Of a stretch of DNA of 64,000 nucleotides, positions 7,763 through 16,867 are shown in pieces; the stretch's first letter is position 1; the number at the start of each line of letters is the position of its first letter. The notes under the pieces are model-generated. The model saw only the letters and a list, made by a program, of their open reading frames with translations. It had not been told where the DNA came from and made no database searches. A program made the translations under genes and the position numbers. The DNA is taken from contig NZ_SNAA01000005.1 in NCBI RefSeq assembly GCF_004358695.1, positions 62,001-126,000 on the forward strand. The letters run 5' to 3'. The DNA is from Palleronia sediminis (GTDB lineage Bacteria; Pseudomonadota; Alphaproteobacteria; Rhodobacterales; Rhodobacteraceae).

Positions 7763-8563
7763 ATGGATAGTCGCTTCATCTCCGCAACCGGTCTCGCCCT
7801 CGGCGCCGCGCTGGCGCTTTCGGGCTGCCAGACCGGCCCGCTTGCCGGGTTGCAGGACCGGCTGGGGCAGGATGGCGAGGATGCCGCCCCGACCGAGATC
7901 GGCGCGCGGCTGGTCGAGCGCGACGTCGAGGCGCCCGAGATATTCCAGGTGACCGAACGCGGCCTGTGGGACGGGCGCCCCTCGCTCGGCGGGGTGTGGG
8001 TGGCGCACCCTTCGGTCGACGAGCCCGAGCGTGTCATCATCCGCAACTCCGACAACGACAAGTTCGTCATCGGGGCGCTGTTCCGCCGCGAACGCGACAA
8101 TCCCGGCCCCAGCCTCCAGGTCAGCTCGGACGCGGCCGATGCGCTGGGGATGCTCGCGGGCGCGCCGGCGCTGCTCAACGTCACCGCGCTGCGCCGCAAG
8201 GAGGCCGAGGCCGAGGCCCCCGCCCCCGTGCCCGCCGCCGACACGCTCGCCCCCGAGGCGCCCGTGACCACCGCAAGCCTCGAAACGCCCGAGGCCGCCC
8301 CCGCGCCGGCCCCCGCGCCGGCCTCGTCGCTCGACCGCCCCTATGTGCAGATCGGGATCTTCTCGGTCGAGCAGAACGCCCAGAACACCGCCACCGCGCT
8401 GCGCGGCGCGGGCGTCGTGCCGCGGGTCGAGACGCAGGAAAGCCAGAACAAGGTGTTCTACCGCGTCATCGTGGGGCCTGCCGCCACCGCCGCCGATCGC
8501 AACGCGGTTCTCGCGAAAGTGAAGGCGCTCGGTTTCGCGGATGCGTATTTCGTATCGGGCTGA
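7763..8563 (+). CDS. SPOR-domain lipoprotein with a degenerate RlpA-like core
   Basis: A 266-residue predicted lipoprotein: signal ending in the lipobox ALSGC (Cys near 22). Residues about 60-145 resemble a double-psi beta-barrel of the RlpA type (PERVIIRNSDNDKFVIGALF, DAADALGML). A Pro/Ala-rich linker leads to a C-terminal SPOR domain (about 193-265, PYVQIGIFSVEQNAQNTA…), which in this fold binds glycan strands stripped of stem peptides at division sites. The ATG at 7763 is chosen over a GTG four codons earlier because GGGGG precedes it closely. The next gene is a D,D-carboxypeptidase, which fits septal peptidoglycan work. Whether the RlpA-like core is catalytic is doubtful. Confidence 0.85.
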   Translation: MDSRFISATGLALGAALALSGCQTGPLAGLQDRLGQDGEDAAPTEIGARLVERDVEAPEIFQVTERGLWDGRPSLGGVWVAHPSVDEPERVIIRNSDNDKFVIGALFRRERDNPGPSLQVSSDAADALGMLAGAPALLNVTALRRKEAEAEAPAPVPAADTLAPEAPVTTASLETPEAAPAPAPAPASSLDRPYVQIGIFSVEQNAQNTATALRGAGVVPRVETQESQNKVFYRVIVGPAATAADRNAVLAKVKALGFADAYFVSG

Positions 8564-8608
8564 TATGGATGCGGCCCTGAGACATCCGTCAGTCAAAGGG
8601 ACGATCGA

Positions 8609-9859
8609 ATGGTTCTGAAACGCCTTGCCGCCGCGCTGGCCGCGATCTGTGTCGCCCTGCCCGCGCTCGCCTTCGACACCAATGCCGAGGCGGCCTGGGT
8701 CTATGACCTCAAGACCGATACCGTGCTGCTGTCCAAGGACGCCGAACGGCCGCTGCCGCCCGCCTCCATGTCCAAGCTGATGACGCTGAACATGCTGTTC
8801 GAGGCCCTGCGCGACGGGCGCGTAGACATGGACACGCGGTTCGGCGTGTCGTCGCGGGCCAAGGCGATGGGCGGCTCGACGATGTTTCTCGACGAGACCG
8901 ACCGCCCCACCGTCGAAGAGCTGATCCAGGGCATCATCGTGATGTCGGGCAACGATGCCTGCGTCGTCGTGGCCGAGGGGCTCGCCGGCTCCGAAGAGGC
9001 CTTTGCCCGCCAGATGACCGAGCGCGCGCGCGACCTGGGGATGAACGAATCCACCTTCGCCAATTCCAGCGGCTGGCCCGCGCCCGATCACCGCATGTCG
9101 ATGCACGATCTCGGCATCCTCGCCGCCCGGCTGGTCGAGGAGTTTCCCGACTATTACGGCTATTTCGCGCAAAAGGAATTCGCCTTCGACAATCGCGCGC
9201 CGCAGAACCGGTTCAACCGCAACCCGCTCCTGGGCCTGGGGATCGGGGCCGACGGGCTCAAGACCGGCCATACCGCCGAGGCGGGTTACGGGCTGGTCGG
9301 GTCCGCCGCGCAGGGCGACCGGCGCATCGTCTTCGTCATCACCGGGCTCGACAGCGAACGCGCCCGCGCCGACGAGGCCGAGCGCGTGGTGAACTGGGCC
9401 TTCCGCCAGTTCGTCGAGAAACAAGTCGTGGCCGAGGGCCAGACCGTCGTCACCGCCGACGTGTTCATGGGGGCCGCGCCGAGCGTTCCGCTGGTCGCGG
9501 GGCGCGATGCCACGCTGCTGGTGCCCGCGCTGGATCAGGACGATCTCAAGGCCGCGGCGCGTTTTACCGACCCGGTCCGCGCGCCCGTCGAGGCGGGGCA
9601 GGAACTCGGCACGCTCGTCGTCTCGATCGACGGGATGCCCGATGCCGAGATCCCGCTGATCGCGGCCAATGCGGTGGACAAGGGCGGGTTCGTCCCCCGG
9701 ATGAAGGTCGCGGCCAACGATCTCATGGCCCGCGCCGTGACCGCCGCCTTCGGCGAGGACGCCCCCGAGACCGCGCCCGCGCCCCAGACCGACCCCGCGC
9801 CCGAAACCGACACCCCCGAGGCAACCGCACAGGGCGACGCCGCCCCCGCGGCCGAGTGA
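8609..9859 (+). CDS. D-alanyl-D-alanine carboxypeptidase (PBP5/6 type)
   Basis: Periplasmic enzyme removing the terminal D-Ala from peptidoglycan pentapeptides. The 416 residues carry a signal peptide (…AALAAICVALPALA), then the S11 motifs: SMSK (Ser near 53, Lys near 56), SGN in VMSGNDAC (near 112) and KTG in GLKTGHTAE (near 218). A PBP5-type C-terminal beta domain follows, then an Ala/Pro/Thr-rich tail in place of a clear amphipathic anchor. Its last bases overlap the GTG start of tmk (GTGA), so translation of the two is probably coupled. It sits just after a SPOR lipoprotein, consistent with cell-wall maturation. Confidence 0.92.
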   Translation: MVLKRLAAALAAICVALPALAFDTNAEAAWVYDLKTDTVLLSKDAERPLPPASMSKLMTLNMLFEALRDGRVDMDTRFGVSSRAKAMGGSTMFLDETDRPTVEELIQGIIVMSGNDACVVVAEGLAGSEEAFARQMTERARDLGMNESTFANSSGWPAPDHRMSMHDLGILAARLVEEFPDYYGYFAQKEFAFDNRAPQNRFNRNPLLGLGIGADGLKTGHTAEAGYGLVGSAAQGDRRIVFVITGLDSERARADEAERVVNWAFRQFVEKQVVAEGQTVVTADVFMGAAPSVPLVAGRDATLLVPALDQDDLKAAARFTDPVRAPVEAGQELGTLVVSIDGMPDAEIPLIAANAVDKGGFVPRMKVAANDLMARAVTAAFGEDAPETAPAPQTDPAPETDTPEATAQGDAAPAAE

Positions 9860-10461
9860 CACGGGGCCGCTTCCTCAGCTTCGAGGGGATCGACGGCTCG
9901 GGCAAATCCACGCAGGCCCGGATGCTGGCCGAGGCCCTGCGCGGCGCGGGCGAGGTGGTGCTGACGCGCGAGCCGGGCGGCTCTCCGGGCGCCGAGGAAA
10001 TCCGCCGCCTCGTGCTCGAGGGCGCGCCCGACCGCTGGTCGCCCGTGACCGAGCTGCTGCTCTTCACCGCCGCGCGGCGCGACCACCTCGAACGGGTGAT
10101 CCGCCCCGCGCTCGACCGTGGCGCCACGGTGATCTGCGACCGCTTCGCCGACAGCACGCGCATGTACCAGGGCGTCGCGCGGGGCGATGCGGCGCTGGTC
10201 GAGACGCTGCACGAGGCCGTCATCGGGATCGAGCCCGACCGCACCTTCCTCATCGACATGGACCCCGCGGCGGGGCTCGCGCGCGCGCTCGGCCGCGCCG
10301 GGTCCGAGGAACGGTTCGAGAGCTTCGGCGCCGGGTTGCAGACGCGGCTCCGGGCCGGGTTTCTCGATCTCGCAGCGCGCCATCCCGACCGGATCCGCGT
10401 CATCGACGGCAACCGCCCGCCCGAGCATGTGGCCCGCGACGTGATGGCGGCGCTGCCGTGA
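9856..10461 (+). CDS. tmk: Thymidylate kinase
   Basis: Phosphorylates dTMP to dTDP with ATP. At 201 residues it has the expected length. P-loop EGIDGSGKST at 10-19; TREPGG follows as in the family; the DRF motif (CDRFADST near 95) corresponds to the DRY/DRH signature that positions the nucleotide; the LID region contains ERFESFG. The start is the GTG at 9856, which overlaps the preceding stop by four bases; there is no nearer ATG at the family N-terminus. It heads the tmk-holB-tatD run, a conserved order in many bacteria. Confidence 0.95.
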   Translation: MTRGRFLSFEGIDGSGKSTQARMLAEALRGAGEVVLTREPGGSPGAEEIRRLVLEGAPDRWSPVTELLLFTAARRDHLERVIRPALDRGATVICDRFADSTRMYQGVARGDAALVETLHEAVIGIEPDRTFLIDMDPAAGLARALGRAGSEERFESFGAGLQTRLRAGFLDLAARHPDRIRVIDGNRPPEHVARDVMAALP

Positions 10462-10490
10462 CCCGCCTGCCCGCGCGCCGCGCCCTCGTC

Positions 10491-10534
10491 TTCTCTTTCT
10501 CAAATACCCAGGGACGGCGCCGCCCGGCGCCCCG
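10491..10534 (+). repeat. Dispersed 3' element, copy A
   Basis: TTCTCTTTCTCAAATACCC followed by the hairpin GGCGCC-GCCC-GGCGCC (10516-10531). It lies 29 bases after the tmk stop, in the sense orientation. Other copies lie at 20684, 26640, 39246 (minus), 46244, 58658 (minus) and 63874. Confidence 0.7.
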
Positions 10535-10543
10535 GTCGAGCAG

Positions 10544-11662
10544 ATGAGCGACGACGACGAATATCAACCCGACCGGGTCGAGGGCGTGCCGCATCCGCGC
10601 ATGACCGAAACCCTCATCGGACACGATGCCGCCGAGGCCGAGGTGGCGCAGGCCATGGCGCGGGGGCGGATGCACCATGCCTGGCTGATCTCGGGGCCGC
10701 GCGGGGTGGGCAAGGCGACGCTCGCCTGGGCCATCGCGCGCTACGTCGTGGCGTATCGGCCCGATGCCGCCCCGCCGGACCACGCCTCCGACAGCCTCGC
10801 CCTGCCCCCCGATCACCCCGTGATCGCGCGCAGCCGCGCCCTGTCCGAGCCGCGCCTGTTCCTGATGCGCCCGACGCGCAACCCCGACACCGGCACGCCG
10901 CGGCGCCAGATCACCGTGGACGTGGCGCGCAAGCTCAAGGATTTCCTCTCCCTTTCCGCGGCGGATGGCGGTTGGCGGGCGGTGATCGTCGATGCCGCCG
11001 ACGACATGACGGTTCAGGCGGCCAACGCGATCCTCAAGCTGCTCGAGGAACCGCCCGCCCGCACCGTGTTCCTGCTGGTCTGCCACGCGCCCTCGCGGCT
11101 CCTGCCCACCATCCGCTCGCGCTGTCGGCGGCTCGATTGCGGGCCGCTCGACGCCGACGACCTCGCCCGCGCGCTGGCGCAGGCGGGGCTTGCGCCGGGC
11201 GACGATGCCGCCGCGCTGGCCGAGCTGTCGCAGGGCTCGGTGGGCGAGGCCGCGCGGCTGCTGCAAGAGGACGGGCCGGCGCTCTATGCCGCGCTCACGG
11301 GGCTCTTCGCCGACACGCCGCGGCTCGACCGGGCGGGGCTGGTGGCGCTTGCCGGCCGCATGGGGGGCGCGGCGGGACAGGGCCGCATGGACGTGTTCTG
11401 CCGCGTCGTGGTGCTGTTTCTCGCGCGGCTCGCGCGGATGGGGGCCGGTCTGCCGCCCGCCGCCCCCGCCGCGCCGGACGAGATGGCGCTTCTTGCGCGG
11501 CTCAGCCCCGGCCCCGCCGCCGCCCGCGCCTGGGCCGCGCTCGAACAGGAGGTATCGGCGCGGCTGTCGCATGGCCGGGCGGTCAACCTTGACCCCTCCC
11601 AACTGGTCCTAGATACCGGCGTCAGGATAAACGAGACGGGCCGCGCCGTTCTCGGGCGCTGA
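10544..11662 (+). CDS. holB: DNA polymerase III subunit delta'
   Basis: Clamp-loader subunit that helps load the sliding clamp. The 372 residues begin with an AAA+ domain: the GPRGVGKATLA P-loop lies near 52-62, and the sensor region reads DDMTVQAANAILKLLEEPP with ILKLLEEPP diagnostic of HolB. The SRC arginine-finger motif is present as IRSRCRRL. It lies between tmk and tatD as in many genomes. The start at 10544 (MSDDDEYQPD) comes directly after dispersed element A; no strong Shine-Dalgarno sequence is visible. Confidence 0.93.
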   Translation: MSDDDEYQPDRVEGVPHPRMTETLIGHDAAEAEVAQAMARGRMHHAWLISGPRGVGKATLAWAIARYVVAYRPDAAPPDHASDSLALPPDHPVIARSRALSEPRLFLMRPTRNPDTGTPRRQITVDVARKLKDFLSLSAADGGWRAVIVDAADDMTVQAANAILKLLEEPPARTVFLLVCHAPSRLLPTIRSRCRRLDCGPLDADDLARALAQAGLAPGDDAAALAELSQGSVGEAARLLQEDGPALYAALTGLFADTPRLDRAGLVALAGRMGGAAGQGRMDVFCRVVVLFLARLARMGAGLPPAAPAAPDEMALLARLSPGPAAARAWAALEQEVSARLSHGRAVNLDPSQLVLDTGVRINETGRAVLGR

Positions 11663-11665
11663 GAC

Positions 11666-12463
11666 ATGACGACACTCACCGACAGCCATTGCCATCTCGA
11701 CTTTCCCGATTTCGACGGGGAACGCGACGCGATCGTCGCGCGCGCGGCCGCGGCCGGCGTGACGCGCATGGTCACGATCTGCACCCGGCTGGCCCAGGCC
11801 GACCGCGTGCGCGCCATCGCCGAGGCGCACGAGCCGGTGTTCTGGGCGGCGGGCGCGCATCCGCTGCACCTGGCCGAGGAACCCGTCCCCACCCGCGAGG
11901 CGCTGCTGGCGCTGACCGATCACCCCAAATTCGTGGGCATCGGCGAGACCGGGCTCGATTACCACTACACCGCCGAGACGCGCGCGCTCCAGATCGAGAG
12001 CCTGCGCCTGCATATCGGCGTCGCGCGCGAGACCGGGCTGCCGCTCATCATCCATGCGCGCGCGGCCGATGACGACATGGCCGCGATCCTCGAGGACGAA
12101 CACGCGCGCGGGGCGTTTTCCTGCGTGATGCACTGTTTCTCGTCGGGGGCCGACCTGGCGCGGCGGGCGCTCGACCTGGGGTTCTACCTGTCGATGTCGG
12201 GCATCGCGGCCTTTCCCCGCTCGACCGAACTGCGCGAGATCTTTGCCGCGGCGCCGCTCGACCGCATCCTCGTCGAGACCGACAGCCCCTATCTCGCCCC
12301 CCCGCCCCATCGCGGCAAGCGCAACGAACCGGCCTACACGGCCCATACCGCCCGCGTCGGGGCCGAGACCTTCGGGCTCAGCTTCGACGAGTTCGCCGCC
12401 GCGACCGAGGCCAATTTCGACCGCCTCTTTACCCGCGCCGCGCGTGGGCGGGCCGCCGCGTGA
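11666..12463 (+). CDS. TatD-family metal-dependent hydrolase/DNase
   Basis: A 265-residue TIM-barrel hydrolase. The first metal motif is DSHCHLDF near the N-terminus, the carboxylate lies in GIGETGLDYHY, His in LIIHARAADDD, and the final motif is VETDSPYLAP. Family members are 3'-5' exonucleases or D-aminoacyl-tRNA-type hydrolases; which one applies here cannot be read directly. It follows holB by three bases and overlaps the next gene by four, so it is part of one operon. Confidence 0.93.
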   Translation: MTTLTDSHCHLDFPDFDGERDAIVARAAAAGVTRMVTICTRLAQADRVRAIAEAHEPVFWAAGAHPLHLAEEPVPTREALLALTDHPKFVGIGETGLDYHYTAETRALQIESLRLHIGVARETGLPLIIHARAADDDMAAILEDEHARGAFSCVMHCFSSGADLARRALDLGFYLSMSGIAAFPRSTELREIFAAAPLDRILVETDSPYLAPPPHRGKRNEPAYTAHTARVGAETFGLSFDEFAAATEANFDRLFTRAARGRAAA

Positions 12464-13278
12464 CGGGTCTGCGCTTTACCATACTGGGCTGCGGATCGTC
12501 GGGCGGCGTGCCCCGGATCGGCGGCGACTGGGGGGCGTGCGACCCGTCGGATGCGCGCAACCGCCGGCGGCGCTGCTCGATGCTGGTCGAGCGCATCGCC
12601 CCCGATGGCGGCATCACCCGCGTGCTGATCGACGCCTCGCCCGACCTGCGCGAGCAACTGCTTTCGGCGGGGGTCGGCGAACTCGATGCCGTGGTGTTCA
12701 CCCATTCCCATGCCGATCACTGTCACGGGCTCGACGATCTGCGCATGATCGTCATCGCGATGCGCCGCATCCTGCCCGTCTGGGCCGACGAGGCCACGGC
12801 GCGCGCCCTGCTGCATCGGTTCGACTATGCCTTCGAGACGCCGCCCGGCTCGGATTACCCGCCGATCCTGTCGATGAACCGCATCGACGGCCCGGTGCGC
12901 GTGACCGGCGCGGGGGGCGAGATCCGGCTCGACCCGTTCAGCGTGGGCCACGGCTCCATCGACGCGCTGGGGTTCCGGGTCGGCGGGCTTGCCTACCTGC
13001 CCGATGTGGGTCGCATGACCGAGGCCGCCTGGGACGCGGTCGACGGGCTCGATATCTGGGTGGTGGACGCGCTGCGGCGCCGCCCCCACCCGTCGCATTC
13101 GCACCTGGCGCAGACGCTCGAGTGGATCGCGCGCGCCGCGCCCCGCCGCGCGGTCCTGACCAACATGCACAACGATCTCGACTACGCGACCGTCGCGGCC
13201 GAGACGCCCGACCATGTGGCGCCTGCCTTCGACGGGATGGTTCTAACCCTGCCCGCGCCCCCAGACACCCCGGCATGA
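12460..13278 (+). CDS. MBL-fold metallohydrolase (PhnP/RNase Z-like)
   Basis: A 272-residue metallo-beta-lactamase fold phosphodiesterase. The N-terminus LGCGSSGGVPRIG is characteristic of PhnP-like and RNase BN-like proteins; the metal motif HSHADH is near 82-87, with a further ligand region at PFSVGHGS and THxxxD-like LTNMHNDLDY near the C-terminus. PhnP hydrolyses 5-phosphoribosyl 1,2-cyclic phosphate, but no phn genes are nearby, so a general cyclic phosphodiesterase is safer. The GTG start overlaps the tatD stop (GTGA). This tatD-MBL coupling is common in alphaproteobacteria. Confidence 0.88.
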   Translation: MTGLRFTILGCGSSGGVPRIGGDWGACDPSDARNRRRRCSMLVERIAPDGGITRVLIDASPDLREQLLSAGVGELDAVVFTHSHADHCHGLDDLRMIVIAMRRILPVWADEATARALLHRFDYAFETPPGSDYPPILSMNRIDGPVRVTGAGGEIRLDPFSVGHGSIDALGFRVGGLAYLPDVGRMTEAAWDAVDGLDIWVVDALRRRPHPSHSHLAQTLEWIARAAPRRAVLTNMHNDLDYATVAAETPDHVAPAFDGMVLTLPAPPDTPA

Positions 13279-14201
13279 GCGCCCTTCTCGACGTCATCCT
13301 GCCCGTGTTCCTTGTGATCGGCGCGGGGTGGCTGGCGGTGTGGAGGGGGCTTCTCGACGACAATGCCGTGGGCGGGCTGATGAAGTTCTCGCAAAGCGTC
13401 GCGATCCCCTGCCTGCTGTTTCGCGCCATCGCCACGCTCGACCTCGGGCAAGGGTTCTCCTGGCCGCTGCTCATCAGCTTTTACGCCGGCGCGGTGGCGG
13501 GTTTCGTCATCGGGCTCGCGGGCGCGCGCGCGCTGGGTCGCCCGTGGGAGGACGCGGTCGTGATCGGCTTTGCCGGGCTTTTCTCGAACACCGTCCTGCT
13601 GGGTCTGCCGATATCCGAACGCGCCTTCGGGGCCGAGTCGCTTGGCTTCAACTTCGCCATCATCGCGGTGCATTCGCCCTTTGGCTACGCGCTGGGCGTC
13701 ACCGCGATGGAGCTTGTGCGCGCCCGCGGCACGCCCCTGTCGCGCGTGCCGGCCAAGATCGCGGGGGCCATGCTGCACAACGCGCTGGTGATCGGGATCG
13801 CGCTGGGATTCGCGTTCAACCTCAGCGGGCTGGCGATCCCGTCCATCGCGGGCGATGCGCTCGACATGGTGATCCGCGCCGCCCTGCCCGCCGCGCTGTT
13901 TGCGCTGGGCGGCGTGCTCTACCGCTATCGGCCCGAGGGCGATCTGCGGATCGTGGCGCTGATCTGCACGGCGTCGCTCGTGATCCACCCCGCCATCGCC
14001 TACGGGCTGGGCATCGCGCTCGGGCTCGAGGTCGGGGCGCTGCGCGGCGCGGTCGTGACCGCCGCCATGGCGCCGGGGATGAACGCCTATATCTTTGCCA
14101 ATATCTACGAACGCGCGCAGCGCAGCGCGGCCTCGGGCGTGCTGATCGCCACCGGCGTCAGCATCTTCAGCGTCTGGGTCTGGCTGCTGATCCTGCCCTG
14201 A
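13275..14201 (+). CDS. AEC family transporter
   Basis: A 308-residue inner-membrane protein of the auxin efflux carrier family, about ten hydrophobic segments in two halves. The N-terminus MSALLDVILPVFLVIGAGW and the half-repeat pattern (FSQSVAIPCLLFRAIA; the C-terminal half has VVTAAMAPGMNAYIFA) are typical. Substrates in bacteria include organic anions such as malonate; nothing here identifies the cargo. The ATG overlaps the previous stop by four bases, so it is the last gene of the plus-strand run. It converges on the polyamine-type transporter seven bases downstream. Confidence 0.9.
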   Translation: MSALLDVILPVFLVIGAGWLAVWRGLLDDNAVGGLMKFSQSVAIPCLLFRAIATLDLGQGFSWPLLISFYAGAVAGFVIGLAGARALGRPWEDAVVIGFAGLFSNTVLLGLPISERAFGAESLGFNFAIIAVHSPFGYALGVTAMELVRARGTPLSRVPAKIAGAMLHNALVIGIALGFAFNLSGLAIPSIAGDALDMVIRAALPAALFALGGVLYRYRPEGDLRIVALICTASLVIHPAIAYGLGIALGLEVGALRGAVVTAAMAPGMNAYIFANIYERAQRSAASGVLIATGVSIFSVWVWLLILP

Positions 14202-14208
14202 GCCGCGC

Positions 14209-15060
14209 CTAGCTCGGCGACAGGCCGCGCAACCGCTCGGACCGGCGGCGTAACAGCTCGACCGTGGTCAGGAGCGCGATCGAGATCACGACGAGGATCG
14301 TGGCCACGGCGAGGATGGTGGGCGAGATCTGTTCGCGCAGCCCGATGAACATCTGCCAGGGCAGCGTCTTTTGCCCGGCCGAGCCGACGAAGAGCACCAC
14401 CACCACCTCGTCGAAGGAGGTGATGAAGGCGAACAGCCCCCCCGACACGACACCGGGCAGGATCAACGGCATCTGCACCTTGAAGAACGTCCGCACCGGC
14501 CCGGCGCCGAGGTTGGCCGAGGCCCGCGTGAGCGAGTTGTCGAACCCCACCAGCGTCGCCGTCACCGTGATGATGACAAAGGGAATGCCCAGCGCGGCAT
14601 GGGCCAGCACGACACCCAGATAGGTGCCCTGCAACCCGATCCGGCTGTAGAAGAAATACATCCCCGCCGCCGAGATGATGAGCGGCACGATCATCGGCGA
14701 GATCAGGATCGCCATGATCGCGCGCCGCGCGGGCACATGCGGCTGGCTCAGCCCCACGGCGGCCAGCGTCCCCAGCGCGACCGAGATCAGCGTCGCCACC
14801 GGCGCGATCTGGACCGAGTTCCTGAGCGCCTGCTGCCACGAGGGGTTGGTAAAGAAATCCTCGTAATGCTTGAGCGAATAGGCCTCGGCTTCGAAGGCCA
14901 GCATCCCCGGCGTGAAGGTAAAGAAGTTCTCGGCGTTGAAGCTCAGCGGGATGATCGTGAGGATCGGCGCGATCAGGAAGAAAAAGATCAGGCCGCAGAT
15001 CACGTAGAACGTGTAGTGCCAGATCTTCTGGCCGAGCGTGGCATAGGGGGGCAGTTCCAT
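14209..15060 (-). CDS. ABC transporter permease, PotC-like
   Basis: A 283-residue inner-membrane permease with about six transmembrane segments and the EAA loop (FDNSLTRASANLGAGPVRTF) that docks on the ATPase. It belongs to the spermidine/putrescine (PotC) type by operon context and sequence (first segment FYVICGLIFFFLIAPILTII). It is the last gene of the minus-strand operon ATPase - binding protein - DUF1330 - PotB - PotC, twelve bases after the PotB-like stop. Confidence 0.9.
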   Translation of the reverse strand: MELPPYATLGQKIWHYTFYVICGLIFFFLIAPILTIIPLSFNAENFFTFTPGMLAFEAEAYSLKHYEDFFTNPSWQQALRNSVQIAPVATLISVALGTLAAVGLSQPHVPARRAIMAILISPMIVPLIISAAGMYFFYSRIGLQGTYLGVVLAHAALGIPFVIITVTATLVGFDNSLTRASANLGAGPVRTFFKVQMPLILPGVVSGGLFAFITSFDEVVVVLFVGSAGQKTLPWQMFIGLREQISPTILAVATILVVISIALLTTVELLRRRSERLRGLSPS

Positions 15061-15072
15061 GAGGCGCGTTCC

Positions 15073-16776
15073 TTATCCCAGGCTCACGTTATCGATGCCG
15101 ACGATCTTGTCGTAGATGTAGTAGAGCACCAGCACGACCGCGAGCAGGATGGAGCCCAGCGCCGCGGCCAGCCCCCAGTTCAGCGATTGCGAGATATGAT
15201 AGGCGATCCGGTTCGAGATGAACGTGCCGGTCGTGCCGCCCACCAGTTCGGGGGTGATGTAATAGCCGATGGACAGGATGAAGACGAGGATGCAGCCCGC
15301 CCCGATCCCCGGCACCGATTGCGGGAAATAGACCCGCCAGAACGCGGTGAAGGGCGTCGCGCCGAGGCTCTTGGCCGCGCGGACGTAATAGGGCGGGATC
15401 GTCTTCATCACCGAGTAGAGCGGCAGGATCATGAAGGGCAGCAGGATATGCGTCATCGCGATGATCGTGCCGGTCTGGTTGTTGATGAGTTCGAGCCGGT
15501 TGTTGTCGGCCACGAGCCCGATCCACACGAGCACGTCGTTGATGACGCCCTGTTGCTGGAGCAGCACCTTCCACGCGCTGGTGCGCACCAGAAGCGATGT
15601 CCAGAAAGGCAGCAGCACGAGGATCAGCAGCAGGTTCGAGGTGCGCAGCGGCAGGTTCGACAGCAGGAACGCGATCGGATAACCGAGCAGCACGCAGCTC
15701 CCCATGATGACGAGCGACATGAACAGCGTGCGCTGGAACAGCAGGATGTAGATCTGCTGGTCCTCGGGCTGTTTCTCGACGCCGTTGGGGGTCAGTTGCA
15801 GGTCGATGGAGGACAGGAAATATCCCGCCGTGTAGGGGTCGGAGAAGGACTGGATCGTGCCCCAGACCTCGGGATTGCCCCAATCCTCGTCGATCTCGAG
15901 GAACCCCTCCCGCGCGCTCGCGGTCTCGAACCCCGGCACCGCGTCGCGCGCGGCGGCGATGAGCCGGCCGGCCTCGCCCGCGACACCCTCGCCATGGCCG
16001 GCTATCAGGTCCTCGTAGAGCGCCTGGTAGACGATGGGCCACGGCTCTTCCTCGGTGGGCGAGTCCTCGTTCTCGACCTGGATCACCTCGGCGAACCGCT
16101 GGTAGAGCGGCGCGGCCACCGGGAACGCCTCGCCCGCGGCGGGGTCGAGCCGGAACCGCGGCTCGGGGCTGTCGAAATCGCGGTCGGCCTCGGCCTGCGC
16201 GGCCCAGTCGGCCTGCGCCTCGATCCAGTCCGGCGCCGCCATCAGCGCGACCCATGTGCCCGGCTCTTCCCAGGCGGGGTCCAGCGCCTCGAACTGGTCG
16301 AGATAGACCTCGCCGATCTCGTCCACGTCGCGGCCGGTCTTGCGGAACAGCGACGACAGGCCCGTGGTCTCGTAGTTCAGCCGCGATCCCAGCCGCGTGT
16401 GCAGCTTTTGCTCGGCCGCGATGACCAGATCGGCGGCGAGCGCGCGGAACACGACCTCGTCGGGGGTGCCCTCCCCCTCCCAATCCTCGAGCGCGAGAAC
16501 GGTGCGCGGCAGGGTCTCGCTCACGATCTGGTTCTCGACCGAGCGGAACAGCATGTCCGCGATGGGCAGGATGAAGGTGATGAGGATGAACAGCAAAAGC
16601 GGCGAGATCAGCCCCAGCGCCCGCAGCTTCTGCGCCCTGAGCGCGCGGCTCAGCGACTGCTTGAGCGGGCGCCCGTCGGCGGCCAGCACCGGCCCCGCGG
16701 CGCGGTCGGCATCGCGTAGCGCATTGTCGGGCGTGGCGCCCGTGAACTGGTCCGGGCCGGTCGCGCTGTCGGTCAT
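15073..16776 (-). CDS. ABC transporter permease, PotB-like, with a large periplasmic insertion
   Basis: A 567-residue permease, about twice the usual length of PotB (near 285). The first transmembrane segment (ISPLLLFILITFILPIADML, about 56-76) is followed by some 260 mostly acidic, soluble residues (about 78-340) before the remaining five segments. The EAA loop is present (YYVRAAKSLGATPFTAFWRV). In PotB this loop is short; here it would form an extra periplasmic domain facing the binding protein. The C-terminal half is otherwise regular. The gene starts at ATG 16776 and is followed closely by the PotC-like gene. Confidence 0.9.
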   Translation of the reverse strand: MTDSATGPDQFTGATPDNALRDADRAAGPVLAADGRPLKQSLSRALRAQKLRALGLISPLLLFILITFILPIADMLFRSVENQIVSETLPRTVLALEDWEGEGTPDEVVFRALAADLVIAAEQKLHTRLGSRLNYETTGLSSLFRKTGRDVDEIGEVYLDQFEALDPAWEEPGTWVALMAAPDWIEAQADWAAQAEADRDFDSPEPRFRLDPAAGEAFPVAAPLYQRFAEVIQVENEDSPTEEEPWPIVYQALYEDLIAGHGEGVAGEAGRLIAAARDAVPGFETASAREGFLEIDEDWGNPEVWGTIQSFSDPYTAGYFLSSIDLQLTPNGVEKQPEDQQIYILLFQRTLFMSLVIMGSCVLLGYPIAFLLSNLPLRTSNLLLILVLLPFWTSLLVRTSAWKVLLQQQGVINDVLVWIGLVADNNRLELINNQTGTIIAMTHILLPFMILPLYSVMKTIPPYYVRAAKSLGATPFTAFWRVYFPQSVPGIGAGCILVFILSIGYYITPELVGGTTGTFISNRIAYHISQSLNWGLAAALGSILLAVVLVLYYIYDKIVGIDNVSLG

Positions 16777-16867
16777 GATCTCGTCTCTTTTCCGCGGGCG
16801 CGGCCCGCTTTCGTGTCGGCCGCCGGGTGCGACCGGATCGGGGCGGCCCGCCTCGCGCGGTGCCCCG

